NCBI GenBank assembly: GCA_016703425.1
Contig: JADJCA010000013.1
Coordinates: 310,001 to 374,000, forward strand
DNA from: Myxococcales bacterium
GTDB lineage: Bacteria; Myxococcota_A; Polyangia; Polyangiales; Polyangiaceae
Direction: 5' to 3'
DNA length: 64,000 nt
The notes under the pieces were generated by a model, which saw only the letters and a program-made list of their open reading frames with translations, was not told the DNA's origin and did no database searches. Made by a program: the position numbers and the translations under genes. Below are positions 54,179 through 62,283 of the stretch, piece by piece; position 1 is the stretch's first letter, and each line of letters begins with the position of its first letter.

Positions 54179-54844
54179 TCAACGCTTCGCCAAGAGCTCG
54201 CGGATGCGCGCCGATGCGGCGGCTCGCGTGTCGGCGATGCCGTCGTAGCGAGCGTCGATGCGCCCCTCGCGGTCGAGCAGCGTAATGACAGACGAGTGAT
54301 TCAACGTCCCGTCCATCTCCCGGTACTTCACCCCCAGGACCGCGGCGGCGTCGCGGATATCATCGTCTTTGCCCGTGAGCAGCTTCCATCGGCCCGCGTC
54401 GAGTCCAAAACGCTTGACCACGCCCCGCAGCACGTCTGGCGTGTCGTTCTCCGGGTCGATTGTGATGAGCAGGACGCGAAGCCCCTCGCGCTCCTTCGGA
54501 GTTAGGGCGGCTTCGATCGCTTTCGTGTTGTTGATGAGCCGCGGACAGGCCTGCGGGCACGACGCAAAGAACATGGCGACCAAGGTGATCTGCCCGCGAA
54601 ACGCGTCGATCTTCGACGATGCGCCGTCCTGGTCGACAAACGGCGAAGGCAGCGCGTAGATCGACACGCCTCGAACGACGTCGAGCGTCGGCAGGACACC
54701 GACCGCGCTCTCGGAGGGCGACGCCTGCGCCATCGCCGCCGGAGACGCCGACGGAGCCGGAGCCGGCGCTCCGTCCGACTTCGCCACCGACTTGTTGCAG
54801 CCGACGAGGAGGACGAGACCCAAGAAGAAGCCGATTCGGCTCAT
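54179..54844 (-). CDS. SCO1/SenC-family copper-binding lipoprotein
   Basis: 221 residues with lipobox LLVGC (Cys16) and then a long Ala/Pro/Ser linker. The thioredoxin-like domain carries Cys96-PQA-Cys100 in FFASCPQACPRL, and the third copper ligand His lies in LNHSSVITLLD. Sco proteins deliver copper to cytochrome oxidase or, as here next to nirK, possibly to the copper nitrite reductase. It overlaps the FGE-like gene by four bases (ATGA). Confidence 0.93.
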   Translation of the reverse strand: MSRIGFFLGLVLLVGCNKSVAKSDGAPAPAPSASPAAMAQASPSESAVGVLPTLDVVRGVSIYALPSPFVDQDGASSKIDAFRGQITLVAMFFASCPQACPRLINNTKAIEAALTPKEREGLRVLLITIDPENDTPDVLRGVVKRFGLDAGRWKLLTGKDDDIRDAAAVLGVKYREMDGTLNHSSVITLLDREGRIDARYDGIADTRAAASARIRELLAKR

Positions 54845-55629
54845 CGTCGCGGCCCCTTTCCTGTCGCGCCGGCATCACCGCGGGGCGCGGTGCGTGCGCA
54901 GCGAAAGCCGAGCGTCTTGGTTGTGTAATCGCCGCGGAGGGAGCTCCGCATGGCGATGCGCATGAAGCTCGGATAGTCGGTCTTGTCGGTCGCCGAGAGG
55001 GCGCCGGCGCCGCAGAAGCGCATTTTGTCCTTGTCGCCGCTCTCGCGGCTGTCGGCGCTGACGAGGGTGCTGTTGAAGTCGAGCACCCACTCCCAAACCA
55101 CGCCGTGAAGGTCTTGGACGCCCCAGTAGTTCGGTGGAGTGCTCCCGACGGGTGCGAGCGCCTTCGCCGGTCGCGAGTACCAGTCGACGATGCGTGCGCG
55201 CCACGCCACATCCTCACGTGCGTCGGGAGCCTTCTCGCTGGCCATGGCGGCAAGCTCCCACTCGCTCTCCGTTGGAAGACGCGCACCGCGCGCTGCGCAG
55301 TAGGCCTTTGCAGCGAACCAGCTCACCTCCACGACCGGCGCTTCGGGGACGAGGCCCTTGCCTAGCTCATCGGGCGAGGCCCACGACGCGAGGTATCCGG
55401 CGTCGGCGAAGAGGCGGTCGACGGAGCCGCGACGCCAGACCGGGTGAGCCCGGACGAAGCCCAAGTAGCTGGCGTTCGTCACCGGCAATCGATCGAGGTC
55501 GAAGGCCGGCATCGGGATCTCTGCCTCCTTCGGGCTCGCCGGGTAGAAGGGGCGATACACCGCTGGCCCCACGCGTCGCATGTCGGCGCTCGCAAGCGCC
55601 AGGAGCGTGAGAACCAGCGGCGACAACAC
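54841..55629 (-). CDS. Formylglycine-generating-enzyme-like (SUMF1) domain protein
   Basis: 262 residues starting at GTG 55629. The FGE-sulfatase domain signature appears in LDRLPVTNASYLGFVRAHP, PVVEVSWFAAKAYCAARGARLPTESEWELAA, NYWGVQDLHGVVWEWV and TTKTLGFRCART. The catalytic copper-binding Cys pair of true FGEs is not clearly present; FRC has only one of the expected cysteines, so it may be a non-catalytic relative. A short signal-like N-terminus (LSPLVLTLLALASA) suggests export. Proteins of this type are found beside nitrite-reductase genes, but their role there is unknown to me. Confidence 0.85.
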   Translation of the reverse strand: MLSPLVLTLLALASADMRRVGPAVYRPFYPASPKEAEIPMPAFDLDRLPVTNASYLGFVRAHPVWRRGSVDRLFADAGYLASWASPDELGKGLVPEAPVVEVSWFAAKAYCAARGARLPTESEWELAAMASEKAPDAREDVAWRARIVDWYSRPAKALAPVGSTPPNYWGVQDLHGVVWEWVLDFNSTLVSADSRESGDKDKMRFCGAGALSATDKTDYPSFMRIAMRSSLRGDYTTKTLGFRCARTAPRGDAGATGKGPRR

Positions 55630-55652
55630 GACCTTCCTCTACCTCTTCCTCG

Positions 55653-57158
55653 TCAGTGGCCGGCACCCGGCGGCCGCTTGGTCGCCGCGCGGACGTCGGC
55701 AACCTCTTTTGGAGAAACGGGGTCGCCGGTATTGCCCCAGGAGTTGCGCACGAAGGTGAGGATGTTGGCGAGGTCGTCGTCCGCGATATGACTCATGGGC
55801 GGCATCACGGAGTCGTACTCTTTGCCGTTGACCGTCACCTTGCCCTTGAGGCCATTGAGCAGCGCCTCGACGCTCCTCTTCTTGTCGGCCATCAGATAGT
55901 CGGACTTCGCGAGTGGCGGGAACGCGCTCGCGAGCCCCTGGCCCTCGGGCTGATGGCACGTGGAGCAGGTGCCGAGGTAGAGCTGCTTACCCGCCTGAAT
56001 CTGCGCGTCCTTCGACAGCGCTCCCTTCTCGAGCTGGGCCGCGGCCGTCACGAGCGCGCCGGACGATCCCTGCGCCTTGTCGCTCAGGTACACCGAGTCG
56101 ACCTCCTGCCCCGAGTAGATGTCCTTTCGCTCGGGTCCCTCGACCTTGAGCATGGCGATAGCGCCCTTGTTGAACGCACGGAAGAGCGCGTGGTCCACCA
56201 CGATGTACGTGCCCGGCACTTCGACGGTGAACTCCACGATCGTGGAACCACCGGCCGGAACCATCGTGGTCTGGACCTGCTCCTGCACCTTCATGCCGCC
56301 TTCCATGTAGACCTTGTCGAAGATCTCACCGATGACGTGGAAGCTCGACGAGAGGTTGGGCCCGCCATTGCCGATGAACAGGCGGATCTTCTCGCCGACC
56401 TTGGCCTTCATGGCCTTGTCGCCCACGAGCGAGCCCTCGGAGCCGTTGAAGACGACGTACGTCGCGTTCTCTTCGATGGCCTTCTGCATGTCGAAAGGCT
56501 GGAGGCCCTTCTCACGGTATTTACCGACGGTATAGAAGTCACCTTGCATCACGTAGTACTCGCGGTCGACGGGCGGCAACGGCTCCTTCGGCTCCACATA
56601 GATGAGACCGTACATGCCGTTGGCAACGTGCATGCCCACGGGGGCCGTGGCGCAGTGGTAGACGTAGAGGCCCGGGTTCAGCGCCTTGAACGTGAACTGC
56701 GTCTGGTGCCCCGGCGCCGTGAAGGTGCTCGTGGCGCCGCCGCCGGGTCCTGTGACGGCGTGCAGGTCGATGTTGTGAGGCATCTTGCTGCTCTCGTGGT
56801 TCTGCAGGTGGAACTCCACGGTGTCCCCCTCGCGAACACGCATGAACTTCCCCGGCACGCGGCCGCCGAAGGTCCAGAACGTGTACTGGACGCCGTCGGC
56901 GATCGGCATGGTCACCTCTTTCACCTCGAGTTCGATGGTGACCTTCGCCGGCCCCCTTCTCCCTGTCGCCTTTGGCACGTCGGGGGCGAAGGTGAGTTCG
57001 GCCTTAACGGGCGTGGTGACGGGCACCTCGGGTGCCGGGGCCGTAGCCGAAGCGCTAGTGCCAGCGGTCCCGCCGGGCGCGGGCCGGTCCTGCGAGCAAG
57101 ACCCAAGGAGCAGAACGGCGCTCGTTGCGACGAGACGCGCGAGGATGTTTCGAGCCAT
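55653..57158 (-). CDS. nirK: Copper nitrite reductase NirK with fused C-terminal cytochrome c
   Basis: NirK reduces nitrite to nitric oxide. This 501-residue lipoprotein (lipobox LLGSC) has two cupredoxin domains followed by a cytochrome c. Type 1 copper ligands lie in KMPHNIDLHAV and VYHCATAPVGMHVANGM; type 2 copper histidines are in the PHNIDLH, YHC-flanking and SSSFHVIGEIF regions. The last roughly 110 residues hold the heme motif CSTCH (LGTCSTCHQPEGQG) with a distal Met in SVMPPMSHIADDDL. Fusion of a cytochrome c to NirK is known in several groups and provides the electron donor in cis. It lies 60 bp downstream of the Crp/Fnr gene, with a palindrome between them. Confidence 0.95.
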   Translation of the reverse strand: MARNILARLVATSAVLLLGSCSQDRPAPGGTAGTSASATAPAPEVPVTTPVKAELTFAPDVPKATGRRGPAKVTIELEVKEVTMPIADGVQYTFWTFGGRVPGKFMRVREGDTVEFHLQNHESSKMPHNIDLHAVTGPGGGATSTFTAPGHQTQFTFKALNPGLYVYHCATAPVGMHVANGMYGLIYVEPKEPLPPVDREYYVMQGDFYTVGKYREKGLQPFDMQKAIEENATYVVFNGSEGSLVGDKAMKAKVGEKIRLFIGNGGPNLSSSFHVIGEIFDKVYMEGGMKVQEQVQTTMVPAGGSTIVEFTVEVPGTYIVVDHALFRAFNKGAIAMLKVEGPERKDIYSGQEVDSVYLSDKAQGSSGALVTAAAQLEKGALSKDAQIQAGKQLYLGTCSTCHQPEGQGLASAFPPLAKSDYLMADKKRSVEALLNGLKGKVTVNGKEYDSVMPPMSHIADDDLANILTFVRNSWGNTGDPVSPKEVADVRAATKRPPGAGH

Positions 57159-57207
57159 GTGGCCCTCCCTTTGGTGCCTACGTTGCGCCGGAACCCTTTC
57201 GGGGCGC

Positions 57208-57223
57208 GATGACCTAGATCATG
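57208..57223. promoter_or_regulatory. 16-bp palindrome upstream of nirK, shared with HiPIP gene
   Basis: GATGACCTAGATCATG has the inverted repeat ATGA-N6-TCAT (57209-57222). It lies 50 bp before the nirK ATG and overlaps the stop codon of the Crp/Fnr gene. It is nearly identical to 54145-54160. TGA-N6-TCA resembles Crp-type half-sites, supporting control by the adjacent regulator. Confidence 0.6.
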
Positions 57224-57935
57224 TCGGGTTCGATTCCGCCGCGGCGCCGCTCGCCTCGCGACGCAAGCGCTCGGATCCATGGATCAAGAACCCTTCGCCG
57301 GTTGTCTCGACGAAACGCTCTTTCTCCCAGCGCGAGAGCACTCGAATCACCGTCTCGACGCGAACCCCCACGAGGCGAGCGATGACGCGCCTCGTGAGCG
57401 ACAAGGGCACGTGAAGCTCGCCGGGCTGCCCCTCATCGCCGAAACGCTCCGTGAGCAGCAAGAATAGGGTCGCCAAGCGCTGAGGCACCTCGCCCGCTGT
57501 GAGCACGTCGACCTTCTCGCGAAGCACCGCGTTGTGGTGGCCCATGACGCCGCTCATCGCACGAGAGACGGCGCCATCGTCTTCGAGGGACGACAGGAGA
57601 GCTCTTCGCTCGACGCGGAGGCTTTCGGACTCTTCCGACAGGCAGCGCGCACCAGCGGGAAACACCTTGCCGTCGACGACGGCGAAGAGGCCGGGGCACT
57701 CGCGGGGACCGAATAGGGCGAGCGCCACCTCTTCGCCATCGGGCGTGACGCGGGTCACTTCCACGAGACCTCGGAGCAAGAGCACGGCGTGCGTCGGTTC
57801 GTCACCCCGGCGCCACAGCGCGTCGCCTTGCCGGAGGCTTACGGCGTGCGTCGCCGTGGAGAGGCGCTCGAGCGTCTCGGGACGCGCGTCTTTGAAGAGC
57901 GGAAACGCGCGCAGCTTGTCGCCAAGAGAGGACAC
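57219..57935 (-). CDS. Crp/Fnr-family transcriptional regulator
   Basis: 238 residues from GTG 57935. The cyclic-nucleotide-like N-terminal domain runs through LRAFPLFKDARPETLERLSTAT and GDEPTHAVLLLRGLVEVTRVTPDGEEVALALFGPRECPGLF. The helix-turn-helix is at LSLTRRVIARLVGVRVETVIRVLSRWEKERFVET. It lacks the N-terminal cysteine cluster of Fnr, so it is not an oxygen-sensing Fe-S protein; it could sense nitric oxide through heme as Dnr does, or another ligand. Its position 60 bp before nirK and the shared palindromes make it the likely regulator of the nitrite-reduction set. Confidence 0.88.
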   Translation of the reverse strand: MSSLGDKLRAFPLFKDARPETLERLSTATHAVSLRQGDALWRRGDEPTHAVLLLRGLVEVTRVTPDGEEVALALFGPRECPGLFAVVDGKVFPAGARCLSEESESLRVERRALLSSLEDDGAVSRAMSGVMGHHNAVLREKVDVLTAGEVPQRLATLFLLLTERFGDEGQPGELHVPLSLTRRVIARLVGVRVETVIRVLSRWEKERFVETTGEGFLIHGSERLRREASGAAAESNPT

Positions 57936-58012
57936 TCGCTGGCCAGCGTATCGGAAGGCTCCTTGCCTGTCCCGACCGGTCGGCCGGGAGGCGGCGTTTG
58001 CTCGTGCGCGGG

Positions 58013-58645
58013 CTACGTCGGCGCCGCCACGACGCGAAAGGTCTTCTCGGCCCCTGCGACCACGACCTCGAGCGGTTCGAAGGTAACGCCGGGCACCGCC
58101 GCGGCGGCGACCCGCACAGCATCCGTCACGAGGATCTCGCGAGCCTGCGCAATGTCCTCTCCCAGCTTCGACGCCACGTTGACCTCTTGTCCGTAGACGT
58201 CGGTGTCGCCGATGCGCAAGAGCGGTCCGTAGCCGATGCCGAGGCACAAGAGCACTTGCTCCTCGGGAGCTCGGTCTTGGTTGTACTGGGCGCAGGCCTT
58301 CTGCATCGCAATGCACGCACGGAGCGCGCTATCAGCTCGCTTGAAGATGATGAGGAAGCTGTCGGCTTCGACCTTGATGAGGATGCCATCGTGGGCGGCG
58401 GCGATGGGCAAGAGGAGACGCTTCTGTTCGAAGATCACCTGCAAGAAGTGAGTGATGCCGAACGCAGCGACGCGACGACTGAAGCCCGACAGATCGGTGA
58501 AGACCACAGCCCACGTCTCGCCGAAGAGGTCCCAAATGCGCCGATCGATGTCTGCGACATTGGCTCCATCCGCTGCTCGCTCTTCGATGAGCCGCCAGAG
58601 ACGAACCTCGGAGCCCTTGAGTTCACGATCGGGGTCGCTGCTCAT
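58013..58645 (-). CDS. Class III adenylate/guanylate cyclase domain protein
   Basis: A 210-residue single-domain cyclase. The first metal aspartate is in VFTDLSGFSRR, the second in KVEADSFLIIF, where the usual GDG is ADS. The transition-state segment reads EVNVASKLGEDIA: Asn is kept but the normal Arg is Lys, so activity may be reduced or the protein may be a nucleotide sensor. There is no receptor or membrane domain. It lies 77 bp upstream of the Crp/Fnr gene on the same strand, so it could supply or sense a cyclic nucleotide for it. Confidence 0.85.
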   Translation of the reverse strand: MSSDPDRELKGSEVRLWRLIEERAADGANVADIDRRIWDLFGETWAVVFTDLSGFSRRVAAFGITHFLQVIFEQKRLLLPIAAAHDGILIKVEADSFLIIFKRADSALRACIAMQKACAQYNQDRAPEEQVLLCLGIGYGPLLRIGDTDVYGQEVNVASKLGEDIAQAREILVTDAVRVAAAAVPGVTFEPLEVVVAGAEKTFRVVAAPT

Positions 58646-58734
58646 GCCGGCAGTCTACACGGAGCCCGGCAGCGGCTGACCACAAGGAGGCTTGCATTTC
58701 CCGAGAGGGCGCGCACGTGCCATGCTCGACGCCG

Positions 58735-59524
58735 ATGCGACGGCGGCTCCTCGTGCTCGGCGTTGGCTACGCGGGCGAACACATCCTCGCCGCGAGAGGC
58801 CGCGAGAGCTCGTTGGGGCTCGTGCGTCGCGAGGTCCGCCGCGCCGAGCTCGAAGCGCGAGGCCTCGACGCGGAGCGAACCGACGAGCTCGCGAGCCGCG
58901 TGCTCGCGCTGGCCGACGAGACGACGCACGTCGTGGTCACGTTTCCCCGATGGCACCACCGACCAGCACGTCGCCGACGCCCTCTCGAAGGCACGGCTCG
59001 GTGCTGTGACTTACCTCTCGTCGACGGTCGTCTACGGGGAGCGCCGCGGCGTCGTCGACGATGAGACACCGGTGACCGAGGCACCGTCGCCAGCGGCCGC
59101 GCTGCGACTCTCGGCAGAGGAGGCCTGGCGAAGGCTGGGCGCGACGATCTTGCGGTGCCCCGCCATCTACGGTCCCGAGCGGGGGCTTCATGTGCGCGTC
59201 CTGGCGGGCTTGCACAAGGTGGCCGGCGACGGCAGCGGCGCCACCTCGCGCATTCACGTCGAGGACCTCGCCGCGCTCGCGCTCGCGGCTCCGCAGGCTC
59301 CGCGACGAACGTTCGTCGTCGGAGATGCCGAGCCGGCTCGGCAGCGCGACGTGGTCGATTGGATCGTCGAAACGTACGGCGTCTCGCAGCCGCCGTCGGT
59401 TCCGGCGGCGATGGTGCACGAGACGCTGCGGGGCGACCGCCGCGTGGACGGGCGCGGCGCCCTCGAGGCGCTCGGCGTCACCCTTCGGTATCCGAGCTTT
59501 CGCGACGGCATGGCTCGACGGTAA
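58735..59524 (+). pseudogene. NAD(P)-binding SDR/epimerase-like gene, frameshifted at a C-run
   Basis: The first part (58735 to about 58945) begins MRRRLLVLGVGYAGEHI with a GxGxxG-type NAD site. At a CCCC run (58945-58948) the frame changes: before it reads THVVVTFP, after it, in the next frame, FPDGTTDQHVADAL, and the protein continues as an epimerase-like domain (YLSSTVVYGERRGVVDDE, HVEDLAALALAA, YPSFRDG) to the stop at 59524. One extra C restores a continuous ORF of about 263 residues (VVVTFPPDGTTD). A sequencing error in the run or a real mutation are both possible. Family resembles SDR enzymes such as YeeZ. It precedes boxB by 124 bp with nothing else in between. Confidence 0.8.
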
Positions 59525-59648
59525 GTCGATCGACGGCGCGCACGTCGTGCGCCTCCGGCGCAACCGCTGCACCAGCCTCGCGCGACCCTTCCGCGAAAAA
59601 GACGAGCCGCGCGAACTGTGCACGACTCTTGCTGCGGCGACGCGCACG

Positions 59649-61073
59649 ATGGCCATCGACTACAGCTCCCGCATACCCAACAATGTCGACCTCGATCAGA
59701 ACAAGGTCCTTCAGCGCGCGCTCGAGCACTGGCAGCCGAAGTTCCTCGACTGGTGGCGCGACATGGGTCCCGAGGGAAGCCCCGCCTATGACGTGTATCT
59801 CCGCACCGCTGTCAGCGTCGACGCGAAGGGCTGGGCCCACTTCGACTACGTCAAGATGCCGGACTACCGCTGGGGGATTTTCCTGACGCCGCCCGAGCCG
59901 GGGCGCACGATCGGCTTCGGCTCCCACAAGGGGCGTCCCGTCTGGAACGAGGTCCCCGGCGAGCTCCGGAGCACGCTGCGACGGATCATCGTGACGCAAG
60001 GCGATACGGAGCCGGCGAGCGTCGAGCAACAGCGTCACCTCGGGCGCACGTGCCCTTCCCTCTACGATCTTCGCAACCTCTACCAAGTGAACGTGGAGGA
60101 AGGCCGGCATCTCTGGGCGATGGTCTACCTGCTGCACGCGCATTTCGGTCGTGACGGCCGGGAGGAAGGCGAAGCGCTCCTCGAGCGACGGTCCGGCGAC
60201 GCGGACAAGCCTCGCATCCTCGGCGCGTTCAACGAGAAGACGCCCGACTGGCTGTCGTTCTTCATGTTCACCTTCCTCACGGACCGCGACGGGAAGTACC
60301 AGCTCGCGGCGCTCGCCGAGTCTGGCTTCGACCCGCTCGCACGCTCCACGCGCTTCATGCTGACGGAAGAGGCGCACCACCTCTTCGTCGGTGAGAGCGG
60401 CATCGGTCGCATCATTCAGCGCACGTGCGATCTCATGAAAGAGGCGAAGACCACCGACCCGGCAAAGGTCCGCGGGCAAGGCGGCATCGACCTCGAGACG
60501 TTGCAGCGCTACCTAAATTTTCATTTCTCTGTGACGCTCGATCTCTACGGCTCGGAGGTGTCGTCGAACGCGGCGACCTTCTACAGCATGGGCATCAAGG
60601 GGCGCTTCGAGGAGAGCAAGCTCCACGACGATCACGTCCTCGTGAACGACGAGTATCCGCTGCTCGACCTCGCCGGCGACAAGCTCGTTTCGAAGCACGG
60701 CAACGCGCTTCAGACGCTGAACGAGCGCCTCCGCGACGACTACATCACCGACTGCCAAGGGGGTGTGGATCGCTGGAACAAGATCATCGAGAAGGCCGGC
60801 TTCGAGATGCGCCTGAAGCTCCCCCACAAGGCCTTCAACCGGAAGATCGGCACCTTCGCGGGGGCTCACGTCAGCCCCGATGGTCGCGTCGTCTCCGAGG
60901 CCGAATGGACGCACCAGTCTCGGGCGTGGCTTCCGAGCCAAGACGACCACGCCTTCGTCCAATCCCTCATGGGCCGCGTCGCCGAGCCGGGAAAGATGGC
61001 GGGCTATATTGCGCCGCCGGCTCGGGGCATCAACAACCAGCCCAGCGACTTCGAATACGTGCGCTTCCACTGA
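59649..61073 (+). CDS. boxB: Benzoyl-CoA 2,3-epoxidase subunit B
   Basis: BoxB is the diiron oxygenase component that epoxidises benzoyl-CoA with O2, opening the aerobic box pathway. The 474-residue protein starts at ATG 59649. Its diiron ligands lie in NVEEGRHLWAMVYLLH (about 150) and LTEEAHHLFVGESGI (about 240). The sequence is of the family length (about 475) and begins with the conserved IPNNVDLDQNKVLQRALEHWQP and continues to YIAPPARGINNQPSDFEYVRFH. It overlaps boxA at TGATG (61071-61075), so the two subunits are produced together. Confidence 0.95.
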   Translation: MAIDYSSRIPNNVDLDQNKVLQRALEHWQPKFLDWWRDMGPEGSPAYDVYLRTAVSVDAKGWAHFDYVKMPDYRWGIFLTPPEPGRTIGFGSHKGRPVWNEVPGELRSTLRRIIVTQGDTEPASVEQQRHLGRTCPSLYDLRNLYQVNVEEGRHLWAMVYLLHAHFGRDGREEGEALLERRSGDADKPRILGAFNEKTPDWLSFFMFTFLTDRDGKYQLAALAESGFDPLARSTRFMLTEEAHHLFVGESGIGRIIQRTCDLMKEAKTTDPAKVRGQGGIDLETLQRYLNFHFSVTLDLYGSEVSSNAATFYSMGIKGRFEESKLHDDHVLVNDEYPLLDLAGDKLVSKHGNALQTLNERLRDDYITDCQGGVDRWNKIIEKAGFEMRLKLPHKAFNRKIGTFAGAHVSPDGRVVSEAEWTHQSRAWLPSQDDHAFVQSLMGRVAEPGKMAGYIAPPARGINNQPSDFEYVRFH

Positions 61074-62275
61074 TGTCGCTCGCGCGTCAGCACCTGATCG
61101 ATCCGGAGGTCTGCATTCGCTGCAACACCTGCGAAGAGATCTGCCCGACGAACGCCATTTCCCACGATCGGCAGAACTACGCGGTCGACTTTCAAGCCTG
61201 CGACGGCTGCGGCGACTGCCTGCCGCCCTGCCCCACCGGTGCCATCGACAGTTGGCGCCAGGTCGCCGTGCCCCATTCCGTGCCGGCCCAGCTCCAGTGG
61301 GAGGCTCTTCCGCAGGACGAGGCCCCTTCAGCGACGTCCTCCGTGATCCCCGCCGACGTCGCCACGATGTCGGCCGCAGCCAGCCGCGCCGAAGGCGGTC
61401 GCGTGCCGCCGCCGTGGTCGGCCGCGCACCCGTACGTGGGGCTCTACGCGATCGACGAGCCTGCCATGGCCACTGTGACAGGCAACTACCGCCTCACGGC
61501 GGACGACGCCTCGAGCGACATTCGCCACATCGTCCTCGACTTCGGCAAGACGGCCTTTCCGGTGTTAGAAGGCCAATCCATCGGCATCGTACCGCCGGGC
61601 ATCGACACGAAGACCGGCAAGCCTCACCACGTAAGGCTCTATTCGGTCGCGAGCCCGCGCGATGGGGAGCGACCGGCACACAACAACCTCGCCATCACTG
61701 TGAAGCGCGTCACCACCAGCCCCGACGGTTTGCCGGTGCACGGTGTCGCCTCCAACTACCTCTGCGATCGTGCGCGCGGCGATCAGGTCCGCGTCACGGG
61801 TCCCTTCGGCACCACGTTCCTCATGCCAAATCACCGGGGCGCGAAGCTCCTGATGATCTGCACCGGAACGGGCGCCGCACCGATGCGGGCGATGACCGAG
61901 AGGCGGCGACGGCGCGCGAGCCTCGACGAGGGCGTGCGACTGGCACTCTTCTTTGGGGCGCGGCGCCCGGAGGAGCTCCCATATTTCGGCCCGCTCATGA
62001 AGCTCCCGCGCGAGCTCATCGACGTCGAGTTGGCGTTCTCTCGCCTCCCCCACAAACCCAAAGAGTACGTCCAGGACCGCATTCGCGCCCGCGGCGATGC
62101 GGTCGCCAAGCTCCTCGCCGACGACGACACCTTCGTCTATTTGTGTGGGCACACGCGCATGGAGGAGGGCGTGATGCATGCGCTGGCGGACGTCAGCACG
62201 AAGGCCGGCTTGAGCTGGGAGACGCTGCTCGGACGCTTGCGCCGCGAGGGGCGGTTCCACGCGGAAACCTATTGA
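61073..62275 (+). CDS. boxA: Benzoyl-CoA 2,3-epoxidase subunit A (reductase)
   Basis: BoxA passes electrons from NADPH to BoxB. The 400-residue protein has two N-terminal [4Fe-4S] clusters (Cys14, 17, 20, 24 in CIRCNTCEEICP; Cys43, 46, 49, 53 in CDGCGDCLPPCP). After a linker comes a ferredoxin-NADP reductase-like part with the flavin site RLYSVASPRDGE, CTGTGAAPMRAM, and the NADPH region VYLCGHTRMEEGVMHAL. Its start overlaps the boxB stop. The ring-opening dihydrolase gene boxC is not in this window, so the remaining pathway genes must lie elsewhere. Confidence 0.95.
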   Translation: MSLARQHLIDPEVCIRCNTCEEICPTNAISHDRQNYAVDFQACDGCGDCLPPCPTGAIDSWRQVAVPHSVPAQLQWEALPQDEAPSATSSVIPADVATMSAAASRAEGGRVPPPWSAAHPYVGLYAIDEPAMATVTGNYRLTADDASSDIRHIVLDFGKTAFPVLEGQSIGIVPPGIDTKTGKPHHVRLYSVASPRDGERPAHNNLAITVKRVTTSPDGLPVHGVASNYLCDRARGDQVRVTGPFGTTFLMPNHRGAKLLMICTGTGAAPMRAMTERRRRRASLDEGVRLALFFGARRPEELPYFGPLMKLPRELIDVELAFSRLPHKPKEYVQDRIRARGDAVAKLLADDDTFVYLCGHTRMEEGVMHALADVSTKAGLSWETLLGRLRREGRFHAETY

Positions 62276-62283
62276 GGCACAAC

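Noticed and set aside
55656..57212. 518-residue plus-strand frame over nirK
   Set aside because: Composition typical of a shadow frame; nirK has all copper and heme motifs on the other strand.
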